A DNA stretch of 64,000 nucleotides, taken from positions 496,001 through 560,000 of the forward strand of contig NZ_FNQO01000001.1 of the NCBI RefSeq assembly GCF_900107725.1, in the 5' to 3' direction. This document shows positions 25,591-35,911 of this stretch, in pieces. The first letter of the stretch is position 1, and the number at the start of each line of letters is the position of its first letter. The translations under genes were made by a program, and so were the position numbers. The notes below the pieces were generated by a model, which made no database searches, was not told the origin of the DNA, and saw only the letters and a program-made list of their open reading frames with translations. Source of the stretch: Microbulbifer marinus. GTDB taxonomy: Bacteria > Pseudomonadota > Gammaproteobacteria > Pseudomonadales > Cellvibrionaceae.

Positions 25591-27969
25591 TCACTCCCGG
25601 GTCTTCAGTACGGCGATCAGATCCAGGCGGTCGATACGGCGCCGCACCAGCAGGCCGGACGCCACCGCCGCCAGCACCACCACCAGCGCCGCGTAGCCAT
25701 AGGTGCTCGACGAGACCACCAGTGGAATGCGAAACAGTTCGGTATCGAAGGACTGCACCAGCGTCCAGGCGAGCAGATAACCGAGCAGGGCGCCAAGTGG
25801 CAGCGCCGCTAGCGTCAGTAACGCGAGTTCGCCCAGCAGAATATACGACACCTCGCCGCGGGTGAGTCCCAGCACGCGGAGGCTCGCCAGCTCGCGGCCG
25901 CGCTCGGACAGGGAGATTCGCGCGCTGTTGTACACCACGCCCACGGCGATCAGGCCGGCAAACAGGGTGTTGAAAAATACAAAGGTACCGAGGCTCTCCT
26001 GCAGGGTCTCGTAAAAGGCATTCTGTGCCTGCTCCTGCAGGCTGACGCCGGCCACCACCGGGGTGCCTTTCAGTTCTGTGTAGAGCGCGTCGGTCAGGTC
26101 CGGGTCCACCAACAAGTAGGTGCCGGAGATGGCAATGTCCTCCTTGAGCAGGCGGTTGAGGCTTCTCAGGTCCATGTAGGCCTGGGTGCCCATAAAGGTT
26201 TTGACGATACCGGCGACGGTAACGTCCAGTTCCGGACGCCGCCCGGTGCGAATTTCGACGCGCAGCGGTTCCCCGGCGCGAATGGCCAGTAATTCGGCCA
26301 GCTTGTCTGACAACACTATACCGTGTCTGGGAAGCGGTACTGGCTGCAAGTCAGTATCGACCAGTCGCCCGAGATCGGCGCCCGGAACCAGGCCAATGAT
26401 GGCTTCACGCCGGGTGCGCTGACCGTTGCGCAGCACCACCGGCACTGCGCGAAACGGTTCGGCGGCGAGCACACCCGGGGCATGAAGAACATCCTGCACC
26501 GCCCGCAGGTTGCGCGGCTCGACAAAATTGACCGTTACATCCTGACGATCGATCACATTAAACGATATATCGACCATATAGAGCATCGCATCCATCGAAA
26601 AACTCGAGCCGATCAACAGTCCCATGGACATGGCGATACCGATACAGGTCATGGCCGCCCGCTTAGGCCAGCGGTACAGGTGGCGCAGGATCATGCGCGA
26701 TGGCTGATCGATCCAGGGCGCGAGCATTTCGAGCCAGCGGGCCGAGCGACTGTAATCCGGTGGAGGCGGCGGCACCATCGCCACCGCCGGTTCCAGGCGC
26801 ATGACTTTCACTACCGACGACGAGGTACCGACGGCGGCCACGATCAGGCTGAAACCGATCGACAGCAGATAGACGTCCGCCGGCGCGCGAAAAAGCAGAA
26901 ACGGAAATTTGAAATAGTCCTGGTACATACGTGCCAAGCCCTGGCCGAGCCAAAGGCCGAGGATGATACCGATAACGATTCCTATCAGGGTGATGGCGCC
27001 GATCATCTTCAGGTAGTGCAGCGCGACCGCCCTGTCACGATAGCCGAAAGCCTTCAGCAGGCCGATCTGCTCGCGCTCGGTATCGATCAGGCGGCCAACC
27101 ACGACATTGAGCAGGAAGGTGGCCACCAGCAGAAATATCGGCGGCAGCAGCCTGCCTATGGTCTCCAGCTGCTTGATTTCGTTGGTCAGAAACTGGTCCG
27201 AAATCTGCTGTGATCGCCCATAGGCACCGGTGGCGCCGTAGCGTTTCAGTAACTGGTCAAGCCGCTCGAGCAGGGCTTCTTCGCTGGAGCCGGCAGAGGT
27301 GAGGATCACCGCCTCGTTAAAGGCGCCGTCCAGGTCGAATGCGTTTGCCAGCGCCTCGCGGTTCATCCAAAGGACGCCGAAGCGTTTTTTGTCCGGAACG
27401 ATTTCTCCCGGTGAAATGGCGTACACATATTCCGGTGACTGCACTATCCCGGTGATCGTCAGTTTTTTCTTGGTGCCGTTCAGAATTCCATACAGGTGGT
27501 TGCCCGGCTCGAGGCCGTGCGCTTCTGCAAAGGCATCCAGCGCGAGCACCTCTTCCTCGTGAATCGGATCAGGGTAACGGCCCCGTCGCAGCACTATGTC
27601 ATTGATATGGGGCCTTGCGATTTTCGGCAGCGACTGGATCTCACCGGTGATTGGCGCCGCTGCGCCCTCCACATCCAGAATGACGCCGGCGCGGATACGC
27701 GTCTCGGCACGGCGCACGTCGGGAAGCTCGGTGATCTGCTCCAGTAGCGCATTGGGTGCGCGTTTCACCGGCGCCCAGACATCGGCAAACCGGTAGCGTT
27801 CGTAGTAGGCGGCACGGGTTTCGGCCAGCGAGATCAGCATGCCCTTGGACATGATATACATGCCCACGCCGCAGCCGATTACCACGGCAATGGCGAGCGC
27901 CTGACCCTTGATGGCCCAAAGGTCCCGCAGCAGTTTGCGATCGAGTGGTTTTAGCAGTTCGATCAGCAT
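25591..27969 (-). CDS. ABC transporter permease with two FtsX domains
   Basis: This 792-residue protein has a first membrane helix (residues 20-40), a large periplasmic domain, three helices (about 270-400) forming one FtsX domain, another helix near 430-450, a second periplasmic domain, and three C-terminal helices forming a second FtsX domain (FFNTLFAGLIAVGVVYNSAR onward). The double-domain form with about eight helices is seen in MacB/LolC-related exporters of the large-permease type. It works with the ATPase (27973) and the fusion protein (24384). The substrate is not known; lipids, lipoproteins or peptides are typical for this class. Confidence 0.9.
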   Translation of the reverse strand: MLIELLKPLDRKLLRDLWAIKGQALAIAVVIGCGVGMYIMSKGMLISLAETRAAYYERYRFADVWAPVKRAPNALLEQITELPDVRRAETRIRAGVILDVEGAAAPITGEIQSLPKIARPHINDIVLRRGRYPDPIHEEEVLALDAFAEAHGLEPGNHLYGILNGTKKKLTITGIVQSPEYVYAISPGEIVPDKKRFGVLWMNREALANAFDLDGAFNEAVILTSAGSSEEALLERLDQLLKRYGATGAYGRSQQISDQFLTNEIKQLETIGRLLPPIFLLVATFLLNVVVGRLIDTEREQIGLLKAFGYRDRAVALHYLKMIGAITLIGIVIGIILGLWLGQGLARMYQDYFKFPFLLFRAPADVYLLSIGFSLIVAAVGTSSSVVKVMRLEPAVAMVPPPPPDYSRSARWLEMLAPWIDQPSRMILRHLYRWPKRAAMTCIGIAMSMGLLIGSSFSMDAMLYMVDISFNVIDRQDVTVNFVEPRNLRAVQDVLHAPGVLAAEPFRAVPVVLRNGQRTRREAIIGLVPGADLGRLVDTDLQPVPLPRHGIVLSDKLAELLAIRAGEPLRVEIRTGRRPELDVTVAGIVKTFMGTQAYMDLRSLNRLLKEDIAISGTYLLVDPDLTDALYTELKGTPVVAGVSLQEQAQNAFYETLQESLGTFVFFNTLFAGLIAVGVVYNSARISLSERGRELASLRVLGLTRGEVSYILLGELALLTLAALPLGALLGYLLAWTLVQSFDTELFRIPLVVSSSTYGYAALVVVLAAVASGLLVRRRIDRLDLIAVLKTRE

Positions 27970-27972
27970 CGC

Positions 27973-28689
27973 CTACCAACTCAGCTCGTGTGGATCACAG
28001 GGGTGGCTGTTCAGTTCGGTCTGCTGGATCTGCCCGTCGGCCATATGCAGTACCCGGTCCGCCATGGCGGCGATGGCCGCATTGTGGGTGATTACCATCG
28101 CGGTCGTACCGAGTTCGTGATTGACACGCGCTATGGCCTCCAGTACCACGATGCCGGTCTTGCTGTCGAGTGCGCCGGTGGGTTCGTCGCAGAAGAGTAC
28201 GCGCGGTTGCTTGGCGATGGCGCGGGCGATGGCGACGCGCTGCTGTTCACCGCCGGACAACTGCGCAGGAAAGTGATCCATGCGTTTGCCGAGCCCTACC
28301 AGTTCCAGCGCCCGCTCCGGCGTCATCGGCTCCTCGGCGATTTCGGTCACCAGTGCCACATTCTCCCGCGCGGTCAGACTGGGGATCAGGTTGTAAAACT
28401 GGAAGACAAAGCCAACATATTCACGCCGGAATCTGGTCAGGTGCTCGTCGTCGAAGGCGGTGAGCTCCCAGCTGTCGAAATACACGCGCCCCTCGGTCGG
28501 GGAATCCAGCCCGCCGAGGATATTCAGCAACGTCGACTTGCCGCTGCCGGAAGGGCCGAGCAGGACCACCATCTCGCCACGGGGAACCTCGAGGTCCACA
28601 CCGCGCAAGGCATATACGCGGGATTCACCGCTGCCGTAGAGTTTGGTCAGGCCCTCGGCGCGAAATGCCGGATGCTCGTTTTTTTCCAT
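27973..28689 (-). CDS. ABC transporter ATP-binding protein (LolD/MacB type)
   Basis: The start at 28689 ([14 protein letters not shown]) gives 238 residues, the usual length; a frame upstream to 28776 is not family-like. Walker A is [12 protein letters not shown], the Q-loop is [10 protein letters not shown], the signature [14 protein letters not shown], Walker B VLFCDEP followed by TGALDS, and the switch His is in VITHNAA. It powers the FtsX permease beside it (gap of three bases). It is divergent from the atpD gene with a space of about 220 bases. Confidence 0.94.
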   Translation of the reverse strand: MEKNEHPAFRAEGLTKLYGSGESRVYALRGVDLEVPRGEMVVLLGPSGSGKSTLLNILGGLDSPTEGRVYFDSWELTAFDDEHLTRFRREYVGFVFQFYNLIPSLTARENVALVTEIAEEPMTPERALELVGLGKRMDHFPAQLSGGEQQRVAIARAIAKQPRVLFCDEPTGALDSKTGIVVLEAIARVNHELGTTAMVITHNAAIAAMADRVLHMADGQIQQTELNSHPCDPHELSW

Positions 28690-28889
28690 GGATCGATAGG
28701 CTTTCCGTGGCCCGCCAGTGCGCAATCCAACTATTTTAGTAACTGAGATGCCGTATCCGGTTTCGGAATAGGGCACTTACCCTGAATCGATAGACCGCAC
28801 GGGTTGTTTCTATCCTTCAGCAACTTCTTACAGCAATAAGCAACCAGAATGGAACATGTTGCGACTAAAAGCCGCCATTGCGGTGGTAG

Positions 28890-30739
<1,850 letters not shown>

Positions 30740-30747
30740 GTTTGGCG

Positions 30748-31023
30748 ATGGTCGACAACGGCGATAAAAAGCTGCGTAACCGGGTCGAGCGTCAGGCCCG
30801 GCGAATGAAACAGGCCGAACGGGACCGACCGACGCTGATCGCGCAGACGATCTATATCGGCACCCTGGGACTGGTGTTTGTACTGCCGGTGGTTGGTGGC
30901 GCCTATCTGGGCCACTGGCTGGATGGTCTGGTCGAGGGCTACTCCACCCGCTGGACATTGAGCCTGATATTTGCCGGCGTGATCGTCGGTGGTGTCAATG
31001 TCTATCTGCTGATTCGGGAGTAG
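30748..31023 (+). CDS. atpQ: N-type ATPase membrane protein AtpQ (AtpI-like)
   Basis: This 91-residue protein has a charged N-terminal helix (about residues 5-27) and two membrane segments (about 34-54 and 69-88), with GAYLGHWLDG between them, as in AtpI-like assembly/ion-handling proteins. It lies between atpC and atpB, where N-ATPase operons usually carry both atpQ and atpR. Only this one gene fits in the space, and the two-helix AtpI-like pattern points to AtpQ. AtpI-type proteins help assemble the c-ring. Confidence 0.82.
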   Translation: MVDNGDKKLRNRVERQARRMKQAERDRPTLIAQTIYIGTLGLVFVLPVVGGAYLGHWLDGLVEGYSTRWTLSLIFAGVIVGGVNVYLLIRE

Positions 31024-31026
31024 GGC

Positions 31027-32006
<980 letters not shown>

Positions 32007-32012
32007 AACAAC

Positions 32013-32768
32013 GTGGAACTCAGCTGGTCGACATTCCTGCTGGAAATTATCAATTTTCTTGTCCTCGTGTGGATACTGAAACGGTTTTTCTATCGGCCAT
32101 TGCAGGACGTGATAGCGCGTCGCCAGCGCGGCATCGAGGAACGGCTGGCCAAGGCCGAGGAAATGCAACGCACCGCACAGGAACTGCAGAAGAAATACCA
32201 GGGCCGGCTCGAGCAGTGGCAGGCCGAACGCCAGCAGGCCCGCGAGGTCCTTGAGAATGAGCTCAAGGCGGAGCGCGCGCAGCGGCAAGCGGCGTTGCAG
32301 CAAGAGCTGGCGCAACAGCGTGAAAAAGCCGCGGCGATGGAGCAGCGTCGGCAGCGCGATCAGCACCGCAAGTTGGAGTTACAGGCCCTGGAGCAGGGCA
32401 GCCAATTTGCTGCGCGCCTGCTGGAGCGGGCCGCGGGTCCGGAGCTGGAAGAGCGGCTCGGGGAAATGCTGACCGATGCTATTGAAGAGCTGGAACCGTC
32501 ACAACTGCAACAGCTGCGCGCGCAGCTTACCGAGCGGGATACAGTGGCGGAAGTGGCAAGTGCCTTTCCGCTGGCTCCAGAACAGCGGCAGAAAATCGAA
32601 GCGCTGTTACAGGAGGTCCTGCAACGACAGCTGCACTGTCACTATGTGGAGGACCCGGAGCTTGTCGCCGGGCTGCGCATCGGTGTGGGGGGCTGGGAGC
32701 TGGATGCGAATGTCCGAGATGAATTACATGGTTTCGCGCGGCTGGCTCGTGAGCCCGCTGGTGACTGA
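32013..32768 (+). CDS. atpF: N-type ATPase subunit b with delta-like C-terminal part
   Basis: This 251-residue protein starts at GTG 32013. One N-terminal helix (residues 3-25) anchors it, followed by a long Gln/Glu/Arg-rich coiled coil (about 30-140). The last part, with SAFPLAPEQRQKIEALLQEV and then ELVAGLRIGVGGWELDANVR, resembles the C-terminal domain of the delta/OSCP subunit, whose hallmark is a VDPxLIGG-like strand before V.DGSVR. So one chain would serve as peripheral stalk and delta. This explains the absence of atpH in the operon. Confidence 0.88.
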   Translation: MELSWSTFLLEIINFLVLVWILKRFFYRPLQDVIARRQRGIEERLAKAEEMQRTAQELQKKYQGRLEQWQAERQQAREVLENELKAERAQRQAALQQELAQQREKAAAMEQRRQRDQHRKLELQALEQGSQFAARLLERAAGPELEERLGEMLTDAIEELEPSQLQQLRAQLTERDTVAEVASAFPLAPEQRQKIEALLQEVLQRQLHCHYVEDPELVAGLRIGVGGWELDANVRDELHGFARLAREPAGD

Positions 32769-32771
32769 GCC

Positions 32772-34247
32772 GTGAGCGGAAAACTGCTGCGTCGCCGTGC
32801 GCAATGGCTCAGCGAATACCGTCCGCAACTACATATTCGCGAGCGGGGACGGGTGGTCTCCGTCGGCGACGGCATTGCCTGGGTCGCCGGGCTGCCCACT
32901 GCGGCGATGGACGATGTGCTGGATTTCGACGATGGCAGCCGCGGCCTGGTGTTCGATCTCACCGGAGCGCTGGTCGGCGCAGTGCTGCTGGTGGAAAGCG
33001 AAAATCTGACCGCTGGCACCGGTGTGCGCCTGACGTCCAAGCCGCTGGGTATCTCCGTCGGCGATGCGCTGATCGGGCGGGTTGTGGATCCGCTCGGCAA
33101 TCCCCTCGACGGCGGCGAGACGCCGGACTGTGCGGGCTGGCAACAGCTGGAGAGGGCATCGCCGACCATCGTCGAGCGGGACTTCGTGCAGCAGCCGCTC
33201 TACACCGGCAGCAAGGTACTGGACACGCTGATCCCTATCGGCCGCGGTCAGCGCCAGTTGCTGATCGGCGACGAGGGGCTCGGGCGCAGTTCGCTGGCAC
33301 TGGATGCGGTGCTCAACCAGAGTGACCAGGATGTGTACTGCGTCTATGTACTCATCGGCCAGAAACGCTCATCGGTGGTCTCCACCATTGCGCTGTTGCG
33401 CGATGCCGGCGCGCTGGACTACACAGTGGTTGTCGTGGCCGAGGCCAGTGCACTGCCGGGCATGCAGCACCTAGCACCTTTCGCCGGCTGTACCATTGCC
33501 GAATACTGGATGCGTCGAGGACGCCATACGCTGGTGGTCTACGACGACCTCTCCACCCACGCCAAGACCTACCGGGAACTGTCGCTACTGTTGCGTCGGC
33601 CTCCCGGGCGCGAGGCTTTTCCCGGCGATATCTTCTCCGTGCATGCGCGTCTGCTAGAACGCACCACCTGTCTCAATGCCGCAGGCGGTGGAGGCAGTAT
33701 GACGGCACTGCCGATCGTCGAAACCAAGCTGGGAGAAATTGCCGCCTACATTCCCACCAATCTAATCTCCATCACCGACGGCCAGGTCTATCTGGATCGG
33801 GACCTGTTTGCCGGCGGCTTTCGCCCGGCCATCGACATCGGCATGTCGGTGTCCCGCATCGGCGGGCGCGCCCAGCACGCGGCGATCAAACGCGAAGCCG
33901 GGCGCATGAAGCTGGACTACCTGCAGTTTCTCGAACTGGAGATGTTCACCCGCTTCGGCGCCAAGCTCGAAGCCGGTATGGAAAAGGCTATTCGCCGCGG
34001 GCGGCTGTTGCGGGAAATTCTGAAGCAGGAGCGGTTTTCGCCGCTGCCGATCACCTTCCAGTTAGCATGGATGGTGGCATTCAACGACGGTCTATTGGAC
34101 GAGATCGAATTGGAATCACTGGCCGGCCTGCTGGACGAATTGCAAGTGAAGGTCGACGCGAGTGGGCTGACACTGGATGATGAGCGGCCGCGGTGGCACG
34201 GCCTGGTGCAAGAGTGGCTGCCCGATACGATCGGGGCCTCGACGTGA
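32772..34247 (+). CDS. atpA: N-type ATPase subunit alpha, with altered P-loop
   Basis: This 491-residue protein starts at GTG 32772. It aligns with subunit alpha along its length: [34 protein letters not shown] then [11 protein letters not shown], and the Arg-finger region [11 protein letters not shown]. In ordinary alpha subunits the P-loop is GDRQTGKT; here residues 166-174 read GDEGLGRSS, with Lys replaced by Arg and Thr by Ser. That would weaken or remove nucleotide binding at the non-catalytic site. The catalytic Arg finger is kept, so turnover at the beta sites should be possible. Confidence 0.92.
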   Translation: MSGKLLRRRAQWLSEYRPQLHIRERGRVVSVGDGIAWVAGLPTAAMDDVLDFDDGSRGLVFDLTGALVGAVLLVESENLTAGTGVRLTSKPLGISVGDALIGRVVDPLGNPLDGGETPDCAGWQQLERASPTIVERDFVQQPLYTGSKVLDTLIPIGRGQRQLLIGDEGLGRSSLALDAVLNQSDQDVYCVYVLIGQKRSSVVSTIALLRDAGALDYTVVVVAEASALPGMQHLAPFAGCTIAEYWMRRGRHTLVVYDDLSTHAKTYRELSLLLRRPPGREAFPGDIFSVHARLLERTTCLNAAGGGGSMTALPIVETKLGEIAAYIPTNLISITDGQVYLDRDLFAGGFRPAIDIGMSVSRIGGRAQHAAIKREAGRMKLDYLQFLELEMFTRFGAKLEAGMEKAIRRGRLLREILKQERFSPLPITFQLAWMVAFNDGLLDEIELESLAGLLDELQVKVDASGLTLDDERPRWHGLVQEWLPDTIGAST

Positions 34248-35101
34248 GCCACCGCCGGGAAATGCAGCATCACCGCCGGCAGTTGGCCGAAGCACGCCAG
34301 ATTATCAGTACGATGCAGTCACTGGCGTTTATCGAAGTGCGGCGGCTGCGGCGCGTACTCGAAATTCAGCAACAGGTAGTGCGCGGAATCTTTGACATTG
34401 CCGCTGACTTCCTCAGTTTCCATGCGCAACTGATACCGGAACCACAGCCGTTGCAGAATCTATTCCTGGTGATCGGCTCGGAACGCGGTTTCTGCGGCAA
34501 CTTCAACGAAGTACTGATACAGGAGCTGGAACGCTGTCTCGCCGCAGCTACCGGCGAACACACCGGGGTAGTGGCCTGCGGACGCAAACTCTGTGAACGC
34601 TTGACCGGACACCCCAGGCTGCTCGCACCGCTGGACGGGGCCGCCGTACTCGACGAAGTCGATGGCGCTCTGAGCCGCCTGATCGCGCGAGTTACCGACC
34701 TAGACGTGACCAGTGGCTCCATGGCTCTGACGGCGATTTACTGTGATCCACAACAGGAAAATCCGCAGGTTCGGCAATTGCTGCCGCCGTTTGAAGTACT
34801 GCGCGACGCCGAACGCAAATTCGCCTTTGCGCCGCAGCTCAATCTGCAACCGCAGCAGTTGCTACTGGAACTGGCGGATCAGTACCTGTTCGCCGCGCTC
34901 CATGAAATTCTCTACGTTTCGCTGACGGCGGAGAATCTCCGGCGCATGCAGCACCTGGAGGGAGCAGTGCGGCATCTGGACAACAACCTGGAGACACTTC
35001 AGCACCGGGAAAATCAGTTGCGGCAGGAAGAGATTATCGAAGAGATTGAAGTGATTCTTCTCAGCATGAACAGCGCAAGCCTGGCGCCGGCGGGAAAATA
35101 G
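34244..35101 (+). CDS. atpG: N-type ATPase subunit gamma
   Basis: The GTG at 34244 overlaps the atpA stop (GTGA) and gives 285 residues; the frame extends further upstream, but only as an overlap with atpA. It has the gamma pattern: an N-terminal helix ([20 protein letters not shown]), the Rossmann-like core with [20 protein letters not shown], and a C-terminal helix with [19 protein letters not shown] that fits in the alpha3beta3 cavity. The N-terminal helix differs from housekeeping gamma, as usual for N-ATPases. It is the last gene of the operon. Confidence 0.9.
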   Translation: MSHRREMQHHRRQLAEARQIISTMQSLAFIEVRRLRRVLEIQQQVVRGIFDIAADFLSFHAQLIPEPQPLQNLFLVIGSERGFCGNFNEVLIQELERCLAAATGEHTGVVACGRKLCERLTGHPRLLAPLDGAAVLDEVDGALSRLIARVTDLDVTSGSMALTAIYCDPQQENPQVRQLLPPFEVLRDAERKFAFAPQLNLQPQQLLLELADQYLFAALHEILYVSLTAENLRRMQHLEGAVRHLDNNLETLQHRENQLRQEEIIEEIEVILLSMNSASLAPAGK

Positions 35102-35241
35102 ACGGCTGATGGCACGTGCAGTGGCGGCCGGCTGCTAACTTCAAATTACCCTGCGATGAAACGTGAACTTCTGAGAAACTTGAATCCGGCAGCCCCGATG
35201 AACAGCAGTGACCACCAGCGCCAGTGGCGAGGCCTGCAACT

Positions 35242-35730
35242 TCATTGGTCGGCTTTTTTCAATTCCGCCACCGTCTTGGCGAGAGTCAGGATTCTCCGCG
35301 CCAACTCGCGAGACAGGTTGATCAGCAACACGCCAAAGTCCAGCGGCTTTTCACAATGCAGGGCATAAAACAGATCCGTCGTTACTTCCAACACGTAACT
35401 GTTATTGGCCGCTATCGCTGTTCCCGGCCATGGCGTTAACGCGATCATGCTGACGAAGCCAACCGCCTCCCCAAAGTGAAAATCAAATATATGCTCGCTG
35501 TGGTCATTCGATGCCTGGTAATAGGCAATCGAACCTTTGAGAACGATGAAGAAGGAAACGGATGGATCCCCGGCTTTGACGACTGTCTCGCCTTTGTGAA
35601 ATGCGTGGATACGGCCATTTTTTAACAGATAAGCAATGGCGTCGTCGGACATGGCGCCTAATACCGCGGCATTTTTCAAATGGTCGATGCCGAGTTCGTT
35701 AAGTAAAACCGCACCGTCTAGCAGTCGCAT
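35242..35730 (-). CDS. Cyclic-nucleotide-binding domain protein without DNA-binding domain
   Basis: This 162-residue protein consists of one cNMP-binding beta-roll (about residues 25-135): HKGETVVKAGDPSVSFFIVL, GEAVGFVSMIAL and a phosphate-cassette-like region TPWPGTAIAANNS, followed by a short C-terminal helix. No helix-turn-helix follows, so it is a ligand- or protein-binding module rather than a CRP/FNR factor. It converges with atpG and is divergent from the P-type ATPase, so it may modulate one of these or act alone. The cassette is not the canonical GE-A-L-..PRAA, so cAMP binding is uncertain. Confidence 0.8.
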   Translation of the reverse strand: MRLLDGAVLLNELGIDHLKNAAVLGAMSDDAIAYLLKNGRIHAFHKGETVVKAGDPSVSFFIVLKGSIAYYQASNDHSEHIFDFHFGEAVGFVSMIALTPWPGTAIAANNSYVLEVTTDLFYALHCEKPLDFGVLLINLSRELARRILTLAKTVAELKKADQ

Positions 35731-35911
35731 CGCAACCTTCCCGATCGGAGGCTATTCGAGTTTAAGTATGGATCAATGGCGGCTGTTATGTTTTTTTCGT
35801 GGTGGGACACCACCTCGAGTCCACCGAAATTCTCCCGCTGGGCGGGCTGCAGTTTTTTTCGACTAATGTTGCATATTCATTGACGACAATCGGTCGTGTA
35901 AGCCGAAAGAT

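Noticed and set aside
35880-35893. FNR/Anr-like box TTGACGACAATCGG upstream of the P-type ATPase
   Set aside because: Only 7 of 10 consensus positions match and it lies very close to the start; the other promoters of the island show no better match, so FNR control is not claimed.
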